A stretch of DNA of 64,000 bases from CAVPJW01 sp963705525. Lineage in GTDB: Bacteria > Acidobacteriota > Vicinamibacteria > Vicinamibacterales > CAVPJW01. A model generated the notes under the pieces. The model had not been told where the DNA came from. It searched no databases and saw nothing but the letters and a program-made list of their open reading frames with translations. Both the position numbers and the translations under genes were made by a program. Of this stretch, positions 10,420-18,682 are shown one piece after another (positions within the stretch are counted from its first letter, which is position 1; every line of letters starts with the position of its first letter). The stretch spans positions 806,001 to 870,000 of the forward strand of contig CAVPJW010000007.1 in the NCBI GenBank assembly GCA_963705525.1, in the 5' to 3' direction.

Positions 10420-12074
10420 TCAAACCCGCGCTCCTTGTCGTGGACGATGATGCGCAAGTGCTCGCGGCGGTCCGGCGAGATCTCCGCGCGAAGTACTCGG
10501 CCACATACACCATCATCAGCGCGACATCGGGCGAAGAGGCACTCGCCACCATTCGCGAGCTCAAAGCGCGAGGCGACTCGCTGGCCATTCTGATCAGCGA
10601 CCAACGCATGCCGGGCATGCAGGGCACTGAACTGCTCGCGCAATCCCGTGAGATCTATCCGCTGGCGCGTCGCGTAATGCTCACCGCGTACTCGGACATC
10701 GATGCGGCCATCAAGGCCATCAACGTCGCGCATCTCGATCACTACCTGTCGAAGCCGTGGGATCCGCCAGAGGAATGCCTGTTCCCGGTGATCGACGATC
10801 TGCTCGACGCCTGGCAGGCCGAATATCTCCCGGAGGAAAAGGGGCTGAGGCTGGTTGGTCACCAGTGGTCACCTCGATCGCACGCCGTCAAGGATTTTCT
10901 CGCGTGCAATCTCATTCCCTATCGCTGGCGGGATGTGGCGCGGGATCCGGACGCGCAAAGACTGCTCGACGCGGCCGGCATTGGTCCGGGCGAACTCCCG
11001 GCGCTGTTCTTCGAAGATGGGTCTGCGCTGCGCAATCCCGATCGACGTCAGGTAGCGGAACGCCTTGGCAAGCCGCTCACGGCCACGCTCGATCTGTACG
11101 ATCTCGTGATCGTGGGCGCTGGTCCCGCCGGTCTTGCGGCGGCGGTGTACGGCGCATCAGAGGGCTTGCGGACGCTGCTTCTCGATCAACATGCTCCGGG
11201 CGGCCAGGCCGGCACCAGTTCAAAAATTGAAAACTATCTGGGGTTTCCCGCCGGCGTGTCCGGCAGCGAACTGACTCGGCGCGCCGTGGCGCAGGCAGAG
11301 CGGCTTGGGGCGGAACTGCTCGTGCCAATTGAGGTGACTGGCGTGTCCATCGAAGGTGGATACAAGCACCTGACGCTCAGCGATGGCCGGAAGATCGTTA
11401 CGAGGACCCTGCTGGCTGCGACCGGAATGGAGTACCGCCAGCACGAGGCACAGGGTGCGGCGACCTATACGGGTGCGGGTGTCTATTACGGCGCTGCGAC
11501 GACGGAGGCGCCGGCATTCCGCGACAAGCGTGTTCTCGTGATCGGTGGCGGGAACTCGGCCGGACAGGCCGCCATGCATCTGTCGCGGTACGCGAAGGAC
11601 GTGCAGATCGTGGTGCGCCGCGACTCTCTGCAAGACACGATGTCGCATTACCTCATCGAGCAGATCAAAAAGACGACGAACATAGGGCTCAGAGTCCAGA
11701 CTCAGCTCGAACGTTACGAAGGGACCGACCGTCTGGAACGCGTCGCGCTCAAGCCGGTGTCGGGCGAATGTCAGGTGGAGGAGATCGACGCCGTGTTTGT
11801 CTTCATCGGCACCAAGCCGCGTAGCGAATGGCTCCCCGATGACGTGCTGCGCGATTCCAAGGGGTTCGTGCTCACCGGACGGGAGTTGACAGCGGATGCC
11901 CGGCACGCGCGCATCTGGAAGGAGCACCGCGAACCCATGCTCCTCGAGACCAGCGTGCCCGGCGTGTTCGCAGCCGGCGACATTCGCTGCGGTGCCATGA
12001 ACCGCGTGGCGTCAGCCGTAGGTGAAGGATCGATGGCGGTGCGATTCGTGAACGATTACCTGGCGCTGACGTGA
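10416..12074 (+). CDS. Response regulator fused to thioredoxin-reductase-like flavoprotein
   Basis: A 552-residue three-part protein. Residues 1-135 are a receiver domain: acidic pocket VVDDD, phospho-acceptor Asp62 in ISDQRMPGM, Thr90 in MLTAY, Lys113 in LSKPW. Residues about 145-230 resemble a glutaredoxin/thioredoxin fold (VGHQWSPRSHAVKDFL, with Ser/His in place of the cysteine pair). Residues about 235-552 are a thioredoxin-reductase-like flavoprotein with FAD motif VIVGAGPAGLAAA, GGQAG, NAD(P)H motif VIGGGNSAG, and PGVFAAGDIRCGAMNRV. The redox-active CxxC is absent: the CATC site reads GAAT. It is therefore probably an NAD(P)H oxidase or a reductase of another acceptor. GTG at 10416 overlaps the kinase stop. 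The coupled kinase is the obvious phospho-donor, so output would be enzyme control rather than DNA binding. Confidence 0.93.
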   Translation: MIKPALLVVDDDAQVLAAVRRDLRAKYSATYTIISATSGEEALATIRELKARGDSLAILISDQRMPGMQGTELLAQSREIYPLARRVMLTAYSDIDAAIKAINVAHLDHYLSKPWDPPEECLFPVIDDLLDAWQAEYLPEEKGLRLVGHQWSPRSHAVKDFLACNLIPYRWRDVARDPDAQRLLDAAGIGPGELPALFFEDGSALRNPDRRQVAERLGKPLTATLDLYDLVIVGAGPAGLAAAVYGASEGLRTLLLDQHAPGGQAGTSSKIENYLGFPAGVSGSELTRRAVAQAERLGAELLVPIEVTGVSIEGGYKHLTLSDGRKIVTRTLLAATGMEYRQHEAQGAATYTGAGVYYGAATTEAPAFRDKRVLVIGGGNSAGQAAMHLSRYAKDVQIVVRRDSLQDTMSHYLIEQIKKTTNIGLRVQTQLERYEGTDRLERVALKPVSGECQVEEIDAVFVFIGTKPRSEWLPDDVLRDSKGFVLTGRELTADARHARIWKEHREPMLLETSVPGVFAAGDIRCGAMNRVASAVGEGSMAVRFVNDYLALT

Positions 12075-12150
12075 TCGTCGGCGCGCGCCCGCGGCTGAAC
12101 CCTCCTAAGATCTGCGCCCGAGACAATACTCTCGTCGCGCCGCACGTGCC

Positions 12151-12183
12151 TTGACAGGCATATGCCTGTTAAGGCATATATAA
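12151..12183 (+). promoter_or_regulatory. Promoter with palindromic operator for the ArsR-family gene
   Basis: TTGACA at 12151-12156 is a consensus -35 box, with CATATA at 12175 (18-bp spacer) or TATATA at 12177 (20-bp spacer) as the -10. A perfect 16-bp palindrome, ACAGGCATATGCCTGT (12154-12169), overlaps the -35 and fills most of the spacer, and GGCATAT recurs at 12173-12179. An ArsR dimer bound there would block RNA polymerase, so autorepression is expected. The GTG start at 12187 is only a few bases past the -10, which implies a leaderless or nearly leaderless transcript. Confidence 0.65.
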
Positions 12184-12186
12184 CAC

Positions 12187-12501
12187 GTGCGTGTCGATCC
12201 CTTTCCTGTACTGGCCGAGCCGACGCGGCGCCGGATCCTGGATGAACTGCGGGTGTCCGAACGGAGTGTCGGTGAGCTCGTGGGCAAGCTCGACCTCGCC
12301 CAGCCCGCCGTCTCCAAGCATCTGAAGGTGCTGCGCGATTCGGGCTTCGTGTCGTGCGTCACGTCGGCACAGCAGCGTATCTACCGGATCGAGCCGCGGC
12401 CGCTGCGCGACGTCGATGCCTGGCTGCTGCCCTACCGCCGGCTCTGGAAGAAGCACCTCGATCGGCTCGAACGACATCTCAACAAACAGGAGCGATCATG
12501 A
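12187..12501 (+). CDS. ArsR-family winged-helix repressor
   Basis: A 104-residue protein that is nearly all one winged-helix domain: FPVLAEPTRRRILDELRVSE, then the recognition region LDLAQPAVSKHLKVLRDSGF and the wing CVTSAQQRIYRIE. No cysteine cluster typical of metal sensors is present, so it belongs to the non-metal branch commonly paired with SRPBCC (AHSA1-like) proteins, which is exactly the next gene. The stop and next start overlap as ATGA, so the two are coupled. It probably represses its own operon through the palindrome just upstream. Confidence 0.9.
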   Translation: MRVDPFPVLAEPTRRRILDELRVSERSVGELVGKLDLAQPAVSKHLKVLRDSGFVSCVTSAQQRIYRIEPRPLRDVDAWLLPYRRLWKKHLDRLERHLNKQERS

Positions 12502-13061
12502 ATCCGCAGGACTTCGATCCCGGCCCGCTCGCGCATGTCGAACATCGCATGGACGGCCCACGCTCGACCCTCGTGTTCGTCCGCCGTCTCCGCCACTCGC
12601 CCGAACGGGTCTGGGCCGCATTGACCGATCCGGCGCAACTGCGCCAGTGGGCGCCGTTCGACCCGGACCGCGATCTCGCAACAGCCGGACCGGCGGTCTT
12701 CCGCATGACGGATGGCAACACGACCTCGGAGTATCCGGTGACGGTGCGGCGCGCCGTTCCCCCCGCACTCCTCGAGTACGCCTGGGGTGACGATCTCCTG
12801 CGCTGGGAACTCGTCCCCGATGGGGCCGGAACGAGACTCACGCTGAGCCATACCGTCGGCGGCCCCGAGTGGGTGCCACGTGTGGCGGCGGGCTGGCATA
12901 TCTGCCTGATCGTGGCGGAGCGTCTGCTCGACGGCCAGCCTATTGGTCCCATTGCCGGCTATGAGGCGAAAAAGTACGGATGGGAAAAACTCCATGACGC
13001 CTACGCGGCGACGTTGGGAATTGAGGGAAAAGGATGGCCCGAAGAGATGCCGAGTGCGTGA
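12498..13061 (+). CDS. SRPBCC (AHSA1-like) domain protein
   Basis: A 187-residue START/SRPBCC-fold protein. The pattern VFVRRLRHSPERVWAALTDPAQLRQWAPF near residues 27-55 is the hallmark first helix and strand of the AHSA1/Bet v1 ligand-pocket family, followed by LEYAWGDDLLRWELVPDGAGTRLTLSHT. Such proteins bind small hydrophobic ligands. Their pairing with an ArsR regulator is very common, but the physiological role is rarely known. The start at 12498 is fixed by the overlap with the repressor stop. Confidence 0.88.
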   Translation: MNPQDFDPGPLAHVEHRMDGPRSTLVFVRRLRHSPERVWAALTDPAQLRQWAPFDPDRDLATAGPAVFRMTDGNTTSEYPVTVRRAVPPALLEYAWGDDLLRWELVPDGAGTRLTLSHTVGGPEWVPRVAAGWHICLIVAERLLDGQPIGPIAGYEAKKYGWEKLHDAYAATLGIEGKGWPEEMPSA

Positions 13062-13104
13062 GGATGCGCGCGAGATGAGCCGGTGGATCCAGACAGTCGA
13101 AGCA

Positions 13105-13569
13105 TCATCGCTGCACCGACACGTCCGACCGGCTCCGTAGTGACAGCACCAGGCCCACGATCATGACCACGAGGATCGCAAGGTTGATGTAGAAGCCAGG
13201 AGGCGACCCGGTCCTCGCGATCGGCTTCACGAACAGAATCCACCTCCTCGCGAGGTGCTCCACCAGGAGCAGGACGAACACGAGCGGAATCATGGCGCGA
13301 TAGCGTGCGAGCGCCAGCACACCGAGTACGCTGAACACGAGTTGCGAGAGTCCCCAGATCGCGAAGAGCGCCACCACCGCCTCCGCACCGCCGGCGCCGA
13401 AGCTGTCGAGAGGAATACCATCGGCCGATTGCGCGGCATTCCTTCCATTGAAGATCGCACCCACGGCAATCCCCGTCTTCAAGAGCACGACCGGTATCAG
13501 AAGCCATATCGCGAGGCGGTGACCGCGATAGGTGTTGTCGATAGGTCGAGGCAAGATCTGGCTCGTCAT
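13105..13569 (-). CDS. Small integral membrane protein
   Basis: A 154-residue protein with four probable transmembrane segments: IWLLIPVVLLKTGIAVGAIF, AVVALFAIWGLSQLVFSVLG, MIPLVFVLLLVEHLA and INLAILVVMIVGLVLSL. No family is recognised. It overlaps the stop of the preceding minus-strand gene by four bases and so belongs to the sigma-factor operon that starts at 14568. The context makes it a candidate member of an envelope-stress unit, which is inference only. Confidence 0.75.
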   Translation of the reverse strand: MTSQILPRPIDNTYRGHRLAIWLLIPVVLLKTGIAVGAIFNGRNAAQSADGIPLDSFGAGGAEAVVALFAIWGLSQLVFSVLGVLALARYRAMIPLVFVLLLVEHLARRWILFVKPIARTGSPPGFYINLAILVVMIVGLVLSLRSRSDVSVQR

Positions 13570-13928
13570 TGCGCCTTGCCCTCGCTGGCGGATGGGTCGA
13601 AACCGCAGCGTTCGCGCACGCGCTGCCGGAATCGCTCCCGCTCCTCAGGGGTCATGTGTTCCAGGCGATCGGCCACCCGATCGGCAATGCGGTCGGTCAT
13701 CCGCCCGCGGCAATTGGATCGATAGGAACGATTGTGCCCGAATCCACCGAAAAGGATCCGGCATAGTGCCAGAAGGCCAAACGCCTGCCAGAAGGTAATC
13801 TCCTTCCAGCCGAACAGCGGCGGCAGCAGCCAGTTCCACAAGAGCTTCACGACTTCGCCGCCGATGAAGGTGAACAGCACTATCCCCAGAATCGCCAACG
13901 GCGCGATGAACATCCATCTCCATCTCAT
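13566..13928 (-). CDS. Small membrane protein with charged C-terminal tail
   Basis: 120 residues starting MRWRWMFIAPLAILGIVLFT, with a second hydrophobic stretch around ITFWQAFGLLALCRILFGG and an Arg/Glu-rich tail (DRLEHMTPEERERFRQRVRERCG). The start is the ATG at 13928 because a GAGGAGCTC Shine-Dalgarno sequence precedes it. The tail resembles short membrane proteins that often accompany ECF sigma genes and may act as regulators, but no sequence family is certain. It lies 10 bases past the sigma gene and overlaps the next gene, giving a three-gene operon. Confidence 0.75.
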   Translation of the reverse strand: MRWRWMFIAPLAILGIVLFTFIGGEVVKLLWNWLLPPLFGWKEITFWQAFGLLALCRILFGGFGHNRSYRSNCRGRMTDRIADRVADRLEHMTPEERERFRQRVRERCGFDPSASEGKAQ

Positions 13929-13938
13929 ATTGAGCTCC

Positions 13939-14568
13939 TCATGCCTTCGTAAAGTCGTCATAGATGTCCTGCAATCGCGTGCGCAGATGCCGCACCGCAT
14001 AGCGTTTGCGCGACAGCAGTGTGTTCACGCTCACGCCAGTCTCGGCGGCCATCTCCTTGAAGCCGCGCCCTTCCAGCTCGTGCGCGACGAACACCGCCCG
14101 CTGCTCTTCCGGCAACTCATGGATCGCGTGCACGAGTTCATCGAGAAGCACGCGTCTGGCGTAGAGCGCCTCCGGGCCGGCCGCGCGTGACGGCAGCAGG
14201 TCTTCCCACTGCAGCCGTTCGTCGTCTTTGTCCGCGCCGGTGACATCGCTGAGGCTCCCCAGCTTCTTCCGGCGGAAGAGATCGGTGATGCGATTGCGCG
14301 CCACCCGGAACAGCCAGCCGGTGACGTGCTCGATCGGCATCAGCAGGCGGTTCGCTTCCAACAACGCGTAGAAGACGTCCTGCAGAATGTCTTCGGCGTC
14401 CAGCGGATCGGGCACGCGCCTGCGAATGAAGTTGCGCAGCCGGGACTGCTCCCGCTCGACCACCTCAGAAATCCGCTGGTCCTGTTCGAGTGCCATCCGC
14501 TCCAGTTTCGCCTGCCTTCGCGCGACGTCGTCTGGGCGCGCTCCGGCGAGCCAGGCCGCGTCCTTCAT
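13939..14568 (-). CDS. ECF sigma-70 family RNA polymerase sigma factor
   Basis: 209 residues. Region 2 is seen as RNFIRRRVPDPLDAEDILQDVFYALLEANR followed by GWLFRVARNRITDLFRRKK. Region 4 is ELPEEQRAVFVAHELEGRGFKEMAAETGVSVNTLLSRKRYAVRHLR, a helix-turn-helix that reads the -35 element. The N-terminal 40 residues are charged and variable. It heads a three-gene minus-strand operon with two small membrane proteins that could be its membrane-bound control. No zinc-finger anti-sigma factor is adjacent. Confidence 0.92.
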   Translation of the reverse strand: MKDAAWLAGARPDDVARRQAKLERMALEQDQRISEVVEREQSRLRNFIRRRVPDPLDAEDILQDVFYALLEANRLLMPIEHVTGWLFRVARNRITDLFRRKKLGSLSDVTGADKDDERLQWEDLLPSRAAGPEALYARRVLLDELVHAIHELPEEQRAVFVAHELEGRGFKEMAAETGVSVNTLLSRKRYAVRHLRTRLQDIYDDFTKA

Positions 14569-14734
14569 CTACGGTTGTAGACGAATGAGGGGGGCAGAAT
14601 ATTGTAGGGTCGCTAAGTTTCCGAGGCCGTTCGGGTCATTGCTGGTGCGGCCCGCCCGGCGCGCTCTCGACAAACAGCGAGCGCTCCGCATATGGTTATG
14701 ACCGGTTTCGATCGGAAGACTGGAGGCATTCGGC

Positions 14735-15539
14735 ATGCACGTGATTCCGGTGGTTTCCGTTCGGCGCGGCTTCGCCGCGACGGCACGACGCGACGCCTGG
14801 TGGGCGGCGCCGCTCGCGGTGTTCACTCTGTTGACGGTGTTCGTCGTCTACGCGACCTGGGCGGCGTTTCAGAACGCGCATTACACGTGCGGGCCCCTAT
14901 CTTTCACCGTTCTACTCGCCAGAGATTTTCGGCGACTCGCCGCACAGCTGGTTCGGCCCGAGGCCAGGCTGGTGGCCTGCGCTGCTTCCGTTCTCGCCGG
15001 CGCTCATCATCCTGCCGTTCCCGGGCCTGTTCCGCTTCACCTGCTACTACTATCGCGGCGCCTATTACAAGGCGTTCTGGGCCGATCCGCCGGCCTGCGC
15101 TGTCGGCGAACCTCGCGCCAGCTATCGCGGCGAGCACTCATTCCCGTTGATCCTGCAGAACGCTCACCGCTTTTTCATGTGGGTGGCGATCGTCTTCATT
15201 GCATTCCTGTCGTACGACGTGTGGCTGGCATTCTGGTTCACGAACACCGCGACCGGGCAGACGGAGTTCGGGATCGGCCTCGGCACGATCGTTCTGGCGA
15301 TCAACGTGGTTCTGCTCGCGTGCTACACGTGGGGCTGCCACGTGCTGCGGCATGTGGTCGGGGGACGGCTGGACGAAGTCTCGAAGTCGCCAGTCTGCGA
15401 CTACGCGTACGCGTGCGTCAGCGGCTTGAACGGGCGACATCAGTTGTTCGCATGGTGCAGCCTCCTGTCGGTGATGTCGGCCGATCTCTACGTTCGACTG
15501 TGTTCGATGGGTATCCTCACCGACGTGAGGATTCTTTGA
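14735..15539 (+). CDS. Succinate dehydrogenase membrane anchor (Sdh1-type), frameshifted
   Basis: About 267 residues with several transmembrane helices (WWAAPLAVFTLLTVFVVYAT, FFMWVAIVFIAFLSYDVWLAF, TIVLAINVVLLACYTWGCH). The segments YSPEIFGDSPHSWFGP and CYYYRGAYYKAFWADPPAC are characteristic of the single membrane subunit of the actinobacterial Sdh1 type, as in the Mycobacterium tuberculosis Rv0249c operon. Histidines in HRFFMW and CHVLRHVVGG are candidate haem ligands. The frame breaks at a C run at 14894-14897, where removing one C restores TCGPYLSPFYSPEIF. The stop overlaps the start of the flavoprotein gene as TGATG, so translation is coupled. Confidence 0.8.
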
Positions 15540-17358
15540 TGGGTGTGCCAGAGACCCATACCTACGACGTTTTGATCAGTCGGCGCCGGAGGGGCCGGTC
15601 TTCGCGCGGCCATCGAAGCCGCGTCGGCGGGCGTCTCGGTCGGGCTCATCTGCAAGTCGCTGCTCGGCAAGGCGCACACCGTGATGGCGGAGGGCGGCAT
15701 CGCCGCTGCGCTGGCCAACGTCGACGACCGCGACAGCTGGCAGGTGCACTTCGCCGACACCATGCGCGGCGGACAGTACGTCAACAACTGGCGCATGGCG
15801 GAACTGCACGCCAAGGAAGCTCCCGATCGCGTGCGCGAGCTCGAAGCCTGGGGTGCCGTCTTCGATCGCACCGGCGACGGGCGGATTCTCCAGCGGAACT
15901 TCGGCGGGCACCGCTATCCGCGGCTCGCGCATGTCGGCGACCGCACCGGGCTCGAGCTGATTCGCACGCTTCAGGATCACACGGTGTATCTCGGCGTCGC
16001 CGTGCACATGGAGCACACCGTCATCGATGTTCTGCTCGATGACGGTCACGTCTCAGGCGTCGTCGCCTACGACCGCGAGCGCGGCCGCTTCCATGTGTTT
16101 GCAGCCAAGACGGTCGTCCTCGCCACAGGCGGGGCGGGACGGGCCTACAAGATCACGAGCAACAGCTGGGAGGGCACGGGCGACGGCCACGCGCTGGCGT
16201 ACCGGGCCGGGGCCGAGCTGATCGATATGGAGTTCATGCAGTTCCATCCGACCGGCATGGTGTGGCCGCCCTCCGTGCGCGGCATCCTCGTGACGGAAGG
16301 CGTCCGCGGCGAAGGCGGCGTGCTCAGGAACAGCGAAGGCCGCCGGTTCATGTTCGACGACATTCCGGACAACTACCGGCCGCAGACGGCCTCGGATCCC
16401 GAGGAAGGCTGGCGCTACACCCAGGGCGACAAGGCTGCCAGACGACCGCCGGAACTCCTGACACGCGATCACGTCGCCCGCTGCATCAGGCGCGAGATCA
16501 AAGCGGGGCGAGGCAGCCCGCACGGCGGCGTGTTTCTCGATATCGCCTGGATCAAGGAAAAGCTGCCGAACGCGGCGGATCACATCCAGCGCAAGCTGCC
16601 CGAGCATGTACCACCAGTTCAAGGAGCTGGCGGATATCGACATCACTCAGGAGCCGATGGAAGTGGGCCCGACGACGCACTACATCATGGGCGGGATTCG
16701 AGTGGACTCCGACACGCAGGAATCGACGATACCGGGTCTGTTCGCTGCGGGCGAGTGCGCCGCGGGCATCAATGGAGCCAATCGTCTTGGCGGTAATTCG
16801 CTGTCGGACCTGATCGTGTTCGGCAAGCGCGCCGGCGAGTACGCCGCAGCTCACGCAAGGGCGCGTTCAGCGCCGCGCCTGGACGAAGCGGCCATCGATC
16901 GAGCAACCAGGGCCGCGCTGGCGCCATTCGATCGGGGAAGTGCCGGGGAGAATCCCTTCAAGGTGCAGCAGGACCTGCAGGACACCATGCAGGATCTCGT
17001 CGGCATCGTGCGCGTGGACGCCGAGCTGCGGGAAGCGTTGAAGCGGCTCGATCAGCTTGCCGAGCGGGCCGCGCGCGTCGGCGTCGACGGCCACCGCGAA
17101 TACCATACGGGCTGGCACGCGGCGCTCGACCTGCGCAATCTCCTGGCGGTGTCGGAAGCCATCACGCGTTCGGCCATCGAGCGCCGTGAGAGCCGCGGCG
17201 GCCACTTCCGCGAAGACTATCCCGACAAAGCAGCCGAATTCGGCAACGTCAACGTCGGCGTCGTTCGCGATGCCGCGGGCGCGATGCAGGTCGTCCGTCG
17301 GCCGATTCCCGAGATGCCGGCGGAGCTGAAGCGCGTGATCGAGGAACAGAAACAATAA
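15539..17358 (+). CDS. sdhA: Succinate dehydrogenase/fumarate reductase flavoprotein subunit, frameshifted
   Basis: About 605 residues of covalent-FAD subunit that oxidises succinate to fumarate. Seen: the dinucleotide-binding motif VGAGGAGLRAA (restored across the first break), AHTVMAEGGIAA with the FAD-linking His, TGGAGRAYKITSN, MEFMQFHPTGMVWPP, ILVTEGVRGEGG, GGIRVDSD, and GLFAAGECAAGINGANRLGGNSL. Two one-base insertions break the frame, one at 15578 (extra A between ATC and GTC) and one near 16602 (extra G before AGC ATG TAC). Removing both gives a continuous full-length protein, so sequence error is likely. It is the middle gene of the anchor-flavoprotein-iron-sulfur operon. Confidence 0.9.
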
Positions 17359-18106
17359 ATGGCCCAGGCAACCTTTCGTCTCTGGCGCGGAGGATCGGAC
17401 GGACCGGGTTCCTTCGTGGACTACACGCACCGAGATCTCAGACGGCATGGTCGTGCTCGACGCCGTCCATCGGATTCAGGCCGAGCAGGCGCCGGACCTG
17501 GCGTGTCGCTGGAACTGCAAGGCCGGCAAATGCGGCTCGTGCTCGGCCGAAATCAACGGCCGGCCGAAGCTGATGTGTATGACGCGCCTGAACACGCTCG
17601 ACCTGGACGATCCCGTGACGGTCGAGCCGATGCGCGCGTTTCCGCTGGTCAAAGATCTGGTGACTGATGTGTCCTGGAACTTCCGCGCCAAGCCGGGCAT
17701 CAAGAAGTTCGCGCCCCGCAAACCTGACGAGGCCGACGGCAACTGGCGGATGGCGCAGCGCGACATCGATCGGGTCCAGGAATTCCGCAAGTGCATCGAA
17801 TGCTTCCTCTGCCAGGACGTCTGCCACGTCGTCCGCGATCACGGCAAACACGCCGATGGATTCATCGGCCCGCGGTATTTCGTGTATGCGGCGGCGCTCG
17901 AAATGCACCCGCTCGACACCGGCGATCGCCTGAGGGATCTGAAAGACACGCAGGGCCTTGGCTACTGCAACATCACGAAATGCTGCACGACCGTCTGCCC
18001 CGAGCACATTCACATTACGGACAATGCCATCATTCCGTTGAAGGAACGGGTCATCGATCGCTTCTATGATCCCGTCACCAGACTGCTCAGGCTGCTCGGT
18101 TCCTGA
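17359..18106 (+). CDS. sdhB: Succinate dehydrogenase iron-sulfur subunit, frameshifted
   Basis: About 248 residues. The plant-type 2Fe-2S ligands are in CRWNCKAGKCGSC plus a later LMCMTRL cysteine. The two ferredoxin-like clusters use CIECFLCQDVC and CNITKCCTTVCPEH, together wiring FAD to the quinone site. One extra C at 17428 splits the N-terminal MAQATFRLWRGG segment from the rest; removing it gives DYTTEISDGMVVLDA. It starts immediately after the flavoprotein stop. Length and order match the Sdh1-type complex, so the operon probably encodes a complete menaquinone- or ubiquinone-reducing dehydrogenase. Confidence 0.9.
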
Positions 18107-18123
18107 AGACTGCGAGGGCACTC

Positions 18124-18624
18124 ATGTTCGAACTGAAGTCGCTGTCGGTGGCCGCTATTCCGGCGGCCCTTGCCAAGGCCGAGCGCTACCGGCTGCTGAA
18201 CGAACCCGAGCAGAGCCAAAGTATCTGCGAGGACGTCCTGGGCGCGGACCCGAACAATCATCCAGCCATCGTCATGCTGATCCTGGCGTTGTCGGAGCAG
18301 TTTCCGCGTCATCACGCCGGCACGGTGGCGCGGGCCAACGAGCTCGTCGCACGACTGCCGACCGAGTACGAACGCCACTACTATGGCGGGCTCGTTGCGG
18401 AGCGGCGCGGCCGGTCGCTCCTCGAAGGCGCCGGGCCAGGCGCCGGAGGCGCCGCGAAATGGCTACAGCAGGCGATGGAGTGTTATGAACGCGCCGACGC
18501 CCTGCGGCCGCCCGACAACGACGAGGCACGGCTGCGATGGAATGCGTGCGCGCGTGTCTTCAACGCGCGGCCGCACCTGCTGGCAAAGGACGAAACGCCC
18601 CGCGTCGCAGTCACGAATGAATGA
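18124..18624 (+). CDS. TPR-like protein downstream of succinate dehydrogenase
   Basis: 166 residues that look all-helical with TPR-type packing: IPAALAKAERYRLLNEPEQSQSICEDVLGADPNNHPAIVML, and WLQQAMECYERADALRPPDNDEARLRWNAC. No catalytic motif is seen. It begins 17 bases after sdhB and is probably part of that operon, perhaps as an assembly or accessory factor. Its last 168 bases recur at 22336-22503 on the far side of a three-gene cassette, so this 3' end marks an insertion point. Confidence 0.8.
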   Translation: MFELKSLSVAAIPAALAKAERYRLLNEPEQSQSICEDVLGADPNNHPAIVMLILALSEQFPRHHAGTVARANELVARLPTEYERHYYGGLVAERRGRSLLEGAGPGAGGAAKWLQQAMECYERADALRPPDNDEARLRWNACARVFNARPHLLAKDETPRVAVTNE

Positions 18625-18626
18625 TC
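18459..18626 (+). repeat. 168-bp direct repeat, copy A (3' end of the TPR gene)
   Basis: This copy and 22336-22503 match at 164 of 168 positions with no gaps. Both start at ATGGCTACAGCAGG and end at AATGATC, two bases past the TPR stop. Read in the TPR frame, three of the four differences are silent third-position changes and one is Arg to Ser. That pattern suggests divergence as coding sequence in another genome rather than copying errors. Between the copies lies the Lrp/aminotransferase/permease cassette. Confidence 0.9.
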
Positions 18627-18682
18627 GAGAGCGTCACGCCTTCTTCGGCCGACTCTATCGGACAGAGGCACTGTTCAATCGT

